A DNA stretch of 64,000 bases from contig CP085827.1 in assembly GCA_020809705.1 (NCBI GenBank), forward strand, positions 5,332,001 to 5,396,000. Direction: 5' to 3'. The DNA comes from Calonectria ilicicola. Lineage: Eukaryota > Ascomycota > Sordariomycetes > Hypocreales > Nectriaceae. This document shows, piece by piece, positions 46,195-55,843 of this stretch; the first letter of the stretch is position 1; every line of letters begins with the position of its first letter. The notes beneath the pieces are model-generated. The model had not been told where the DNA came from. It ran no database searches and worked only from the letters and a program-made list of their open reading frames with translations. The position numbers were made by a program, and so were the translations under genes.

Positions 46195-47704
46195 TTAGTG
46201 CGGTCTCTCCAGCCCAGTTCTATGGTAAAAATCGTCTAAATGATCATCGTCCCAGAATGGCGCTATCCCCCATGCATAAACCAGTGAATCAAATAGCGGA
46301 AAGCTCATGGAGGACATAGAATAAGCTCCATCTTCAAGATCTGCGAAATATGATGGGCAGAAGTTAGGAATCCAGTGTGGATTGTCAAACAAGACGGAAA
46401 AAGATTTGTGCCTCGGAAATTCTTCCGTAATGTCAACTTTGATCTCCTTTCGCAATGATATCCGAAAGTACTGCTTCAAAGTGAACTCCCGTTGAGCTTC
46501 AAAGTTCATCATTTGTAACTGTCGCAGTAGTGGAATGCCTTGCGTGCAGAGCCATTCAATGTACCTCAGTTCCTCTTCATCAGTTCTATTATGGAATCTA
46601 ACAATCAAATACCGAAGCCTTATTAAGCTATCTGGAGCGTCAGGATGGCTTTTAACTTCCTCTGAGAAGCAAAACACATCTGGGTTTTTTAGTCTCCGTC
46701 GGACGTTTTTGATGAGCAATTCCAAACTGCCTGCCACAGTCTTTAAAATTTCCCAGTGTTGGAGATGTGTTGGAACCAGTCTGCAACAGCAGGCTCGGCT
46801 GCTTTAGGCAGCAGCCCTGTGGGTCAGGTGACCCACGCACACACACATAAACACCACAGGCTAGCCTAGATAGATGAAAAACAAGCAAGATTCACACACA
46901 CCCTAGAGACCCGGCACTAGTGCTAAAACCCACCTTCCCTTTGAATCCAACAAGATGAATATAATCTAATATAGAATAGAAGTTAACGATGTCTTGTCTG
47001 ACTGTTTTATCGACATTTGGCCATGAAAGTGATTTATGTTCCAACGTTTCGTTGCAATGGTATTTCACCAGAACGTTCTCGGTTCGAAAAGTAGCGCATG
47101 AGTAAATCTCAAATCGAAATATTGCTGTATAGAGTCTTTCCAGCTCTATGTTAGACGGTTCAGTTGAATTTTCAGCCAAATGTTCAAAAAAGGCCCTCAT
47201 CCGACCCAACTCCCAAACCCAAATATCATCAGGAATGGGAATCGCATAATTAAACTGATTTTTTATGCTACCCCATGCAATCGGAACATATTCAGAAATT
47301 AGATCATCAGCGTCTCGGACAAGACTGGCTAGTCCAATCAAAAAGCCCAGAAATTCGCAGTGCTGTACATCCTTGTCCTTCAAAATGTGCTTCACTTGCT
47401 GATCATATTCAGAAATGGAATACTGGGCGGAATTCTGGCGTAAGCAACGAAGTTTGACAGCATGAAGAGCAATGGGGGCCAGCTCTGTCAGAGGTAGATT
47501 GACACGCAGCCTATTACTCCAGTCTTGAATGATGCGGTGCTTGTATCCTGTGTAATAGGATAGAGCAAAAGGATCTGCAGAGATGAATGAGAGGATTTGT
47601 GGGATGGAGTCGCAATAATCTATGATTAAAATATATAGCTCAGCTGGGAGTCTGTTGATAGGTGCGAGGCCGGGCGCCGTGACGGATGAAACTTTGGAAG
47701 CCAT
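46195..47704 (-). pseudogene. F-box-like gene split by a solo LTR
   Basis: Read on the minus strand, the frame from the ATG at 47704 runs to 46958, is then interrupted by an LTR with its target duplication, and resumes to the TAA at 46195-46197. Leaving out the 185-bp LTR and one 5-bp duplication gives exactly 1320 nt, 440 codons, with no stop and no intron. The N-terminus has an F-box-like helix set (LPAELYILIIDYCDSIPQIL, about residues 17-36), which would link a substrate to a Skp1-cullin ligase. The rest is a helical region like other fungal F-box proteins of unknown target. As it stands, translation would enter the LTR and stop at 46892, giving about 270 residues. The two halves look intact otherwise, so the insertion may be recent. 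Confidence 0.85.
46768..46952. mobile_element. Solo LTR, Ty1/copia-like ends, 185 bp
   Basis: Begins TGTTGGA and ends TCCAACA, a perfect 7-base inverted end of the TG...CA type common in copia-like LTRs. It is flanked on both sides by the direct repeat AGATG (46763-46767 and 46953-46957). It contains a GTGGGTCACCTGACCCAC-like palindrome and a CA-dinucleotide tract. No internal retrotransposon sequence remains, as expected after recombination between two LTRs. It lies inside a coding exon. Confidence 0.92.
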
Positions 47705-48321
47705 TCTGGAAAATGTGGTGGGAAAGCGTGAAATTGCACAAAGCGTAAAGGAGACGCCAACCTTTATATTTATCACACAAAATTGTCATACATCAAGGTA
47801 CCCGAAGAGTTTTCTCCGATATCTGGAGCCGAAACTTTAGAACAGATGCTCCCTCACTACTACAAATGTTTCGGTTCAGCCTCACACTCAACCTTTTTGA
47901 CCTTGCGGGTGCCTCTTGCGCCACCCCAATTAAGGCACCTTCAGAGTCTATAACAGCCCCTCCAAATTGTCAACCGCAGCACAGGCCTTCTGTCTTTTCT
48001 ATTGCACAAGACAACTATTACATATGCCTCAAGTCCCGCATGCGTCATGCAGTCCATAGCAAGGATCGCTTTTCTGTTCAATCTCCAATATAAGGCATTG
48101 TTTTGGAAGTTAGGGCAAATTTCACCAAAGGCCCTCTTAGCACCAGTGGGTACCACTGTCAGACGGTTCGTACGCAAATCACAACAGTTCTTGCTAGTCG
48201 TCTTCAAATCTATTTTAACGCCCATATAATAATAGTGAGCCCGTACACATTAATCCAAGTCTTAGGCATCCAAGCTTTTGGCAGCGCTCTGCTTTACACA
48301 AACAAACAGTCCCCTCCCCTT
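47705..48321. other. Promoter side of the F-box-like gene, right edge of island
   Basis: A 617-bp spacer. The left part has TTTATATTTATC near 47762 as a possible TATA region on the minus strand; the right part is the 3' UTR of CHK1. No gene seen. Confidence 0.45.
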
Positions 48322-50035
48322 CTAGGCCTCTGGGACATAGACACCATCCTTGCACAGGACGACAACCTTTTTGAAGAAGCGGCGCCATTCCAGCGGGTCA
48401 CCCTTGATCTTTACGAAACGTACATCGAGCACCTCGGTGCCGTCGGGTAGCGGCTGCTTGTCAATTTGGATTTCACCATGAAGGCTTTGCTGACGACCAT
48501 CAATAGCCTTGACCTTGAGTGTGGCAATGGTGTGGCTGTAGAGATTCGGGGAGACGGGAGCGAGAGGCACATTGAGATGATGCAAAGCATCGCTAAGCAT
48601 CTGGACAATATGAGAGGGTGGCACGGCGGAGAAGAAGCGGGTAAGGGATTCGGGAGGGCAGATATCGCGGAAGCGACGAGCCTGCTGGGTAAGAGACATG
48701 GAAGGTCCCGGGGTGTGGGAGAATTGGGACATGGAGGGCTCATCAGCGAGGGAGCTCAACATCATGCGCCTAGCATCCTGGGCACGGGTAGGTAGAGAAG
48801 AGGCTGGTGCAGCCATGGATCGGAGAGCTGGTCGTTCAAAATCCCAGTCATGGTCCGCGATCGGCACCTCAGGCTGTGTAGATGAGAATCGGCCTGCATT
48901 GAGGCCGGTGTCCACATCCATGGCATCACTCGAGGATGGTTGAGAAGTTGTGGGTTGCTGGCTAAAGTCGATACGCAGATTCTCGAGCATTTGCGTAGCG
49001 AGGTTAATAGGATCGGCAATCCGTCCATCCGAGGCGAGAAGGGCATTGTGGCGAGTATACCAGGGGTGTTGACGGATCTGTGTGAAGCCGAAGCGCTTCT
49101 CGGGATCAATGCTCATCATGCCGCGAAGCAACGAGAGGGCTTCGGATGGAACTCTTTCCCACAGGGCGTCGGAACTGCGGCCAGAGTTGCGGACGTACTC
49201 TTGAAACTCCCAACTGCTCTTGGATGGCTCGTCCCAGGGTGTGTTGCCGACAAGCAAAACGAAAAGGATAACACCACACGACCACACATCGACCAAATCG
49301 GGTGAATATTTGGCGGCATTGGGTGATTTTTTATCGACGCGGCCACAAGCGAGAATCTCAGGAGCAATATAGGGGGGACTGCCACAGAGAGTTGAGCTCA
49401 TCTTTCGCTGGCCTTTATACTCGAACATGGTGGCCATACCAAAGTCGGCAAGCTTTAAAGAGCCATCCTGCGAAAGAAGAATGTTTTCTGGCTTGAGATC
49501 ACGGTGGGCGACGCCTTTTGAGTGCATGAAGCTAACACCGCCAACAAGCTGTACAAAGTAGAGCTGGGCAATGTCTTCCCGCACGCCAACATCAGCCTCA
49601 ATCTTGTCAAAGAGGTCGCCACCCTGGGCATACTCCATGGCAATCCATCTCCAGACGGTATCTTCACCAGAGGCAAACCACTCGATAATGTTTGGGTGCT
49701 GGCCTATGTGTGAGTGCAGCGAGACCTCCATGGCCAGCTGCTTAGAGGAGATGCGGCCATGCTTCACCGCATACCCTTTGTGGATGAGCTTGACCGCAAA
49801 GATGGGTTCTTGGGCATCAAGCGGGATGGCTTTTTTAATTCTAAAAATGAAGCGTTAGTAGAAGATTCCAATGGCCGGTTTTCACTCGAGACAAAAATCA
49901 CACTGTCGACAAATGCTACGGGAGAAATGAGAGCAAGGGCTTAACTAACGAGGCATAGGCACCACGACCAACAGTCTTGGAAATGATGCGAAAGGGAAGA
50001 TCCCGAGGTAAGGGGTCTAGCTGAGACTGCGACAT
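48322..50035 (-). CDS. chk1: Checkpoint kinase Chk1
   Basis: Minus-strand exons 50035-49950 and 49840-48322 give 534 residues; the 109-nt intron has GTTAGT, a CTACTAAC branch site and TTTAG. Chk1 is the serine/threonine kinase that halts mitotic entry after DNA damage or blocked replication. The kinase domain (about 13-290) is complete: glycine loop VGRGAYAS (22-29), catalytic Lys46 in FAVK, HRD with Asp143, DFG with Asp161, and the CGSPPYIAPE activation segment. A linker with possible phosphorylation sites (PSSSDAMDVD, SSTQPE) follows. The C-terminal region ends in a KA1-like domain (EIQIDKQPL, RFVKIKGDPLEWRRFFKKV), as expected for Chk1. It is transcribed away from UBC11. Confidence 0.93.
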
Positions 50036-51015
50036 TTGAAAGAATCAAGGTTTAGCCAAAAATCATAATAAATCAAGCAAAGACAAAGATAGAGAGGAGA
50101 GGCATGATGAAAATAGCAGCCAGGCAGACAGACAGACTAGGCCATTGCTCCCGGTGTCATTAAAGTGCACGGAGTTGCAGAACCGGCATGACCCCCGGCT
50201 GGCATGATTGTGCTGAGCATGGGGAAAAGAAAATACGACGTACCATGACGGGGCAGCAATAACTCTACCGGATACAATCCTTGCCTTGGCCTGTGGGATC
50301 GAATCTGCAGGTCGAGGCAAACACCAGACGGTTTGGTTGGTTGACATGTGCCCGTGAATCTTCTTGTCGAACACAAAAGTCGAGGGGTCGCGTGCTGGCG
50401 CGTCCACCCGCGTTAAGCCGTTTTGTTGGCCGCCGTCTCCCAAGAGACTGGACGACTGCTTCCCCCCTCTCCCCCCCTGGACGGGCCAGCAAAAAATAGG
50501 GCCTTCATCCCACTAAGCAGCCCTAGAAAAAACACAGCAGCCACCGTCTGTCCAGTGATGTTCGTGGGCGGTCGCAGCGGTGGCGGCCCCACGTTTCACC
50601 GCCTGGGCGTTCCCGGGGTCCATTGGCCGGAGGGAGACGCCGTTGCTGCGGTAAACACTCGAGCCTTCTGTGTCTCTCAATTGCCACGCCGTTCATCCCA
50701 CTTTCGCGACTTCGCCCTATTGTCGCAACCCAAAACCCAAACAAGACGAGAGTCGCGTTGACGTTCTTGGCTCCCGAGATCCCTTTGGAGTCCCTTTTCC
50801 TTTCCCACCGCTACCCACCGCCATCGCCTCCTTCTCTATATCTCCCACTTCAACCTCTGCCCATTTACTTGCACACCTACCTTGTGTACATACAGCCCTC
50901 CCTGTCCACTTCGTCTGTGAGACCATACCTGTCACAATCTATTTGGTATTCTGTACACGCACATCTTGTCGCGGCTCTCATACCTTGACAACATCATTCT
51001 CAAAAGCATTACACC
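50036..51015. promoter_or_regulatory. Divergent promoter, CHK1 and UBC11
   Basis: A 980-bp region between two divergent cell-cycle genes. It includes GCGCGT and ACCCGCGT stretches near 50397-50413 that resemble parts of MCB-like boxes (ACGCGT), but no perfect copy, so cell-cycle control by this element is only a guess. The UBC11 side (50800-51010) is C+T-rich. Confidence 0.35.
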
Positions 51016-51644
51016 ATGGAAGACACTCAGAACTCCGCCAAGCTCAATGGTACCCGCAAGGGCCCCGACTCTCAGAGCACCACCAAGAGGTTCGTCATTG
51101 GAATGCACTTATCAGTCATGCTAAGGCTCCCTGGCTAACATGCAACAGACTACAGACCGAGCTTATGCAGCTGATGACCTCGCCCGCTCCGGGCGTCTCG
51201 GCCTTCCCCTCTGCTGATGGCGACCTCTTGTCCTGGACTGCCACTATCGAGGGCCCCGATGACACTCCCTACGCCGGCCTCACATTCAAGCTCAGCTTTG
51301 CTTTCCCCTCAAACTATCCCTACGCACCTCCTACCGTCCTCTACAAGACACCCATCTACCACCCCAACGTCGATTTCTCCGGCCGCATCTGCTTGGATAT
51401 TCTTAAGGACAAGTGGACTGCCGCGTACAACATCCAGACTGTTCTGCTAAGCCTACAGAGCTTGCTCGGCGAGCCTAACAAGTAAGCAATCCTATAAGCA
51501 TTTTAAACTTGGGTTTCGTAATATACTAACAACATATTAAGCGCCTCCCCACTTAACGGCGAGGCCGCGGAGCTTTGGGACAAGGACCAGGAAGAGTTCA
51601 AAAAGAAGGTGCTAGGACGACACCAGGACATTGAGGACGAATAA
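51016..51644 (+). CDS. ubc11: Ubiquitin-conjugating enzyme E2 C type (UBC11)
   Basis: Exons 51016-51089, 51149-51481 and 51542-51644 give 169 residues; introns are 59 and 60 nt, with GTTCGT/ACAG and GTAAGC/TTAAG ends and CTAAC branch sites. This is the UBE2C/UbcX-type E2 that works with the anaphase-promoting complex to start ubiquitin chains on mitotic cyclins and securin. A flexible N-terminal extension (about 25 residues) precedes the UBC fold. The HPN motif at 96-98 and the catalytic Cys106 in [12 protein letters not shown] are present, as is the SLLGEPN turn. The C-terminal [13 protein letters not shown] is typical. Its RING partner Apc11 lies 16 kb to the left. Confidence 0.95.
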
Positions 51645-52046
51645 GGGCGGTGTAATGTGGGGGGAGGTTACGTGCATTGTTTAATTGTATAGGAGAATTG
51701 GAGTCTTGGGTGCATGGCTTGTTTCGGTATCTTGGTAGGAATACGGGATTGCATGGCATTTCCCCAACTGGGCAACGAGGGATAATATCCTTTGGGTCAG
51801 AGTCAACAGACCAGAGTCGATAGTGAAGCCTATCGACAACTCATGAAATCCACGACCGCTACTTCCACACACATATGACTTGTCCAGACCGCATCACGCC
51901 GAGACACCAAGTAATTTTTGTTGTTGGCTTTTTTTCAAGCTTGTATCACATTTCCCTCTGTATTTTCAGCGTGAAAAAGCTAGAATGCCGAATGCAACTC
52001 CGAAAGCCATGCCACCCTAGAACCTGTTCCCAAGAGAAACTTTTAT
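51645..52046. other. Convergent 3' spacer, UBC11 and eL31
   Basis: Two 3' UTRs meet here; nothing else seen. Confidence 0.5.
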
Positions 52047-52580
52047 TTATTCCTCAACAATAACTGTGGGGAGGCCCTTGGGGTCCTTGACGTTGACAGC
52101 CTGAACGTAGCTGTACAGCTTCTCCTTGGCGCCCTCCTCGTCGTTTCGTCGTCGGGAAATTCGCACACGGAGTCGGTAGGGGACGCCCTTCACACCCTGC
52201 TCCCAGACCTTCTTGTTAAGCTGGGGGTCGATGCGGACATCGACAGTGCCCTAGTGGAAAAGTTAGCATATTGTTACTTTTTGCTTCTTTTTTTCTAGGC
52301 GGTTCCTGATCCAATTCTTTGCTATCAGACAGGTCGCCTGGGGGTGCTCATACCATGGCCTTCTCAGCGAAGCTCTTGATCTCCTTGATGGCACGGGGAG
52401 CACGCTTCTTGAAAGTAACACCGTGCATCTGTGTGTGCGTCAGCATCTTGCTCGATAACGACGCCCATTGACCGGGCTATTTTTTCTTCTGAGGCTACAT
52501 ACGCGCTTGTGCATGTGGATGGTGTACTCGCGGGCAACGACGTCCGCAATGGCGGAACGCTGGGTCTTCTTGGACGACAT
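52047..52580 (-). CDS. rpl31: 60S ribosomal protein eL31
   Basis: Minus-strand exons 52580-52503, 52428-52354 and 52250-52047 give 118 residues, all junctions in phase 0, with GTATGT/ACAG and GTATGA/CTAG introns of 74 and 103 nt. eL31 sits by the exit tunnel of the large subunit and touches chaperones and the signal recognition particle. The sequence follows the family from the start ([20 protein letters not shown]) through [14 protein letters not shown] to [20 protein letters not shown] and the LPTVIVEE end. The residue at the first splice junction is Met, where relatives have Val or Leu. Confidence 0.96.
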
Positions 52581-53290
52581 GGCTGTGGTGGTTTGTTAGT
52601 CTAGAGCTTCGCAAAAGCGACAATGTCGAGTGCGCTGGTGTTCGCGGCTCTTGTCTTTGCAGAGAGAGTCTAGCAAAGGAGGGAGAGTTGTCGGGGTGCT
52701 CGTACCTGCGGCTCGTCTTGTCGGTTGGCGATGAGGAGGTGTTGATGTCGAATACCAAATTCCCACAAAATCTTTGTGCGTAGGGCAGGCTCGAATTTCC
52801 AGTGGGGGGGTAGCCGAGCCAATAGGGCACACTATGCCTGGACCCGCAAATTTCGTCACGTGCAAAATCATGCGGGACCCACTCCCAGCCGCGAGCGAGC
52901 GTAACTGGAGCATTGACTGAGTTTGATTAGATCCACGTCGTCTGGGCTGTTTACCGCGAAGCACCTCGTCGTCACCCCCAATTCCAGCGACAGCATTCCA
53001 ACGGCTCGACGGCAAGGAACAACCAACTTGTGTCCTCCCGCGCCTCCCCGCTCTTTGCGATTTGTAGGGCTTGGAGTACGAGGAGAAACATCTGTGCCGG
53101 CTGCTCCAGGAGGGATAGTCCTAGCATCGAATCCAGGGGGTGTTTTGCATGAACAACGCATCGTCACTGTAGCGGCGCAAGCTCCCGCTGCTCTTTTCTC
53201 GCGCGGCAAAACAAAACCCATCTTTCTTTCTACATCACCACGTTTACAAACACACTCGTTCGACTTTCACCCGGAATTCTGCAGCGCAAA
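52581..53290. promoter_or_regulatory. Divergent promoter, eL31 and RGS gene
   Basis: A 710-bp gap between divergent starts. The eL31 side (read on the minus strand) has a CCGACAACTCTCC stretch at about 52682-52694 and is C+T-rich. No element is proven. Confidence 0.4.
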
Positions 53291-54495
53291 ATGGCCGACC
53301 ATCAACCCATCACGGGCCCGAGCCCATCGCCCCAGCCCGACATGTCGAGAAACCGACTCCCGACCTTGTTCGAGGTTCTTAGCAGGCGAACGCTGCCTCC
53401 GGTCGATCTCTTTTCCTTTTACATCTATATGCGCGATCAGCAACGATCCGTAGACTACCTTGATTTCTGGTACGCTTCCTGGAGGTGGGATATGATGTCA
53501 AGACGCCAAGACTAACTCTTTTGACAGGTTGGATGTGGCTCAGCACATGTCCCTGTGTCGTCACTATGTTCGTGAACTTCGACGCTCAGTTCTCATTGGA
53601 ACCCCCGATATGGACAAGTCTGGCTCTAAGCGATCATCGACAATCCTGGAGAACATTGGCGACCTTGAACCTCGAGTGGCTGGCCCCTCGATGTACGCGT
53701 CGGAGAAGGAGAAGAACCAGGACAACCAACTCTCTGCCTTTCTCCGCGAGGACCAGAGTCACGATTCCCCCCAAAGTGCTTCAGGTGTTCGACCAAGCCC
53801 CCAGTTCAGCAACTCCCACGACATTACCACCGACTCCAACTCCCCCGCTCATACCGTTGCCCGTCAAGATATTCGGGCTTCTGCAGAAAAGATCCTCTAC
53901 ACCTTCTTGATGCCCGGTGCTGAGCGAGAAATTACTCTTCCCGGTTCCATCACACAAGACGTCACCACCGCTATCGAGGAATATGGTCGTGATGATCCAG
54001 AGGTGTTCGACGTGGCGAAGGACTATGTATTCCAGGCTATGGAGCGAGATGCTTTCCCAGGTTTCTTGAGAATGAAGGCCCTGGGTAACCTCATCCCTCC
54101 TACCCTCATCATGAGACTCATCATTGGTCTCATCGCCATGTTTGGAGCCTTCTGGACCGGTTTCGTTCTCATTTTCCTCAACTACTCCCGCCAAACACGA
54201 TGCTGGGTAAGTCCACTCACGCACTAGTCTCAATTAAGTACAAACTAACATGAAACAGCTTATTTTCCCCTTCACAATCGGCGTCTACTTCCTCTCATCA
54301 TATCAATACTCACTTGATCCTATCATGGCCTTAGTCGGCTACAGCGAGTACACTCCATTCAGCTTTAATCGTATTCGCGAACCATATGTCCGCACGCTGT
54401 TAGCCAAGCGAGCTGCCATGGTCTTGGCAGTGACCCTCCTTGTCGATACTGGACTATGCATCCTCTTCGTCCTGGTTCCTGGCAAACGGCTGTAA
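53291..54495 (+). CDS. RGS-domain membrane protein, Rax1-like
   Basis: Exons 53291-53469, 53528-54206 and 54259-54495 give 364 residues. The first half is a regulator-of-G-protein-signalling domain split by a long Ser/Pro-rich insert. RGS helices appear in LPTLFEVLSRRTLPPVDLFSFYIYM and in SLCRHYVREL, and again after the insert in YTFLMPGAEREITLP and VFDVAKDYVFQAMERDAFPGFL. Three or four hydrophobic spans follow (about 258-280, 285-300, 335-358). This order matches fungal Rax1 and related RGS proteins that act at the membrane, where Rax1 helps bud-site choice in yeast; function here is inferred. A GTAAGC donor-like site at the stop codon and a TGCAG near 54531 would add about 10 residues if used. 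Confidence 0.83.
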
Positions 54496-54974
54496 GCAAA
54501 TAATCGGTCTTGAAATGTGGCCAATAATGCAGGCCGTTGCTGGCCGCCTGGATTGTTGCTTTTACGCCATGATCTCTGTGAGATTCGTAAGGGAGCATAG
54601 TTCACGATCGTCATGATTTGTTGAGAGTTAGATTTGGCAACGATGCCAGAGATAGAAAATCTGGTGTGGAGGATATTTCAACTTCTTTTCTTGCGGGCGT
54701 CTGATTGTTGATATTTTGTTATACCATCTAGCGATTGTATGTAGACTACTCTTTGATTCAGAGCTTCGAATACACATCTCGGAGCTACTGGCCATACCTG
54801 TTTCTTGTTTTTTTTTCATAGTCATTTTCGGAGGAAAGCGTGGATGAGAGGGCGGCGGCACTCTGTACTAATTGAGGCTAGCAAAATGGGCGTTATGTCG
54901 TCTAATTACATTCGTGATTCATCGTGATACAGTTTTAGAGTCTATCAAAAATAGCCAGTGGTAAAATGGCTTTT
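54496..54974. other. Convergent 3' spacer, RGS gene and CSN7
   Basis: A T-rich stretch between two 3' ends. Nothing else seen. Confidence 0.5.
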
Positions 54975-55843
54975 TCACATCTTGCGTTTATTTGCCCGCT
55001 CCTCCGGCTCGTCCACATCCATACTCTCGTTATCCACCAGATCGGCCACTTCCATGACTGATCGCTTGTTGAAGGCTCGCCGAGCAAGCATCTGCTGTGT
55101 CATGTTGGGCGTCTCGTACTTTCTGCCGTCATGGGCTTCGGCCATCAGTTGCTGAAGCTTCTCGTCAGCAACCCGTTGGTCCCGCTGCCGTGCCGCTGCC
55201 ACGGAGCGAATTTCTTTAATCTGGCCCTCAAGGTCTTCAAGCGTCGAGGTACATTTGCTGCTCCAATTCTTTAAGGCCGACACCATATCGGGGATGGCCC
55301 CAGGATGGAGATCCCGCAAGGGTGCCACACTGGTGACCTGTACGGCAGCGCGGGCGGGGTCCAGAGTGGCGTGAAGCAGGCCCGCGTAGACGGCGGAGAT
55401 TACCAGGGCCTCGAGCTCGCGGACACTGGGGAGGTCGAGGGCGACCTGGAGGGAGTCGTATGAGAGGTTCTGGCGGTCGCGGGCTAGCGTAAGGAGTGAT
55501 AGTTGGCGCAGCTTTTGTGCCTGGGCGTCGACAAGCGAGGGCAGGCCCGGCGTGCTGCGGTACGTGGCGTACGTCCCATGGGAGAATATTTGGAGGAGGG
55601 TAAAGTGTGAGGCAAATTCGGAGTTTGTTAGAGACTGGATGGCGGAGGTTTCGAGGAGCTCAGCGAAGAGGAAGGTGTTTGGGGCCGATGTGGCTCGAAT
55701 AACGAGGTCAGCAGCAGCACGGGGTGAAGTGGCCGTCTTAGAGAGCGCCAGGAAGGGCTATTCGAGGTTAGATCCTATACGAGGATATATGGGGCATGAT
55801 AAAAGCGTACCTCGAGGGCGTTGAGAGCCTTTGTCTGCTCCAT
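54975..55843 (-). CDS. csn7: COP9 signalosome subunit 7
   Basis: Minus-strand exons 55843-55811 and 55757-54975 give 271 residues; the 53-nt intron has GTACGC and ATAG ends and phase 0. CSN7 is a scaffold subunit of the COP9 signalosome, which removes NEDD8 from cullins. The sequence is an all-helical PCI domain (about 10-165): helices with FLFAELLETSAIQSL, HFTLLQIFSHGTY and the winged-helix part KLRQLSLLTLARDRQNLSYDSLQ, then VRELEALVISAVYAGLLHATLD. A basic, coiled-coil-like tail follows (WSSKCTSTLEDLEGQIKEI to the end). The 11-residue first exon is supported by frame and splice signals but is short; the first ATG could lie elsewhere. Confidence 0.88.

Noticed and set aside
34869..48321. A secondary-metabolite gene cluster in the accessory island
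   Set aside because: No synthase, terpene cyclase, P450 or cluster-type transporter is present.
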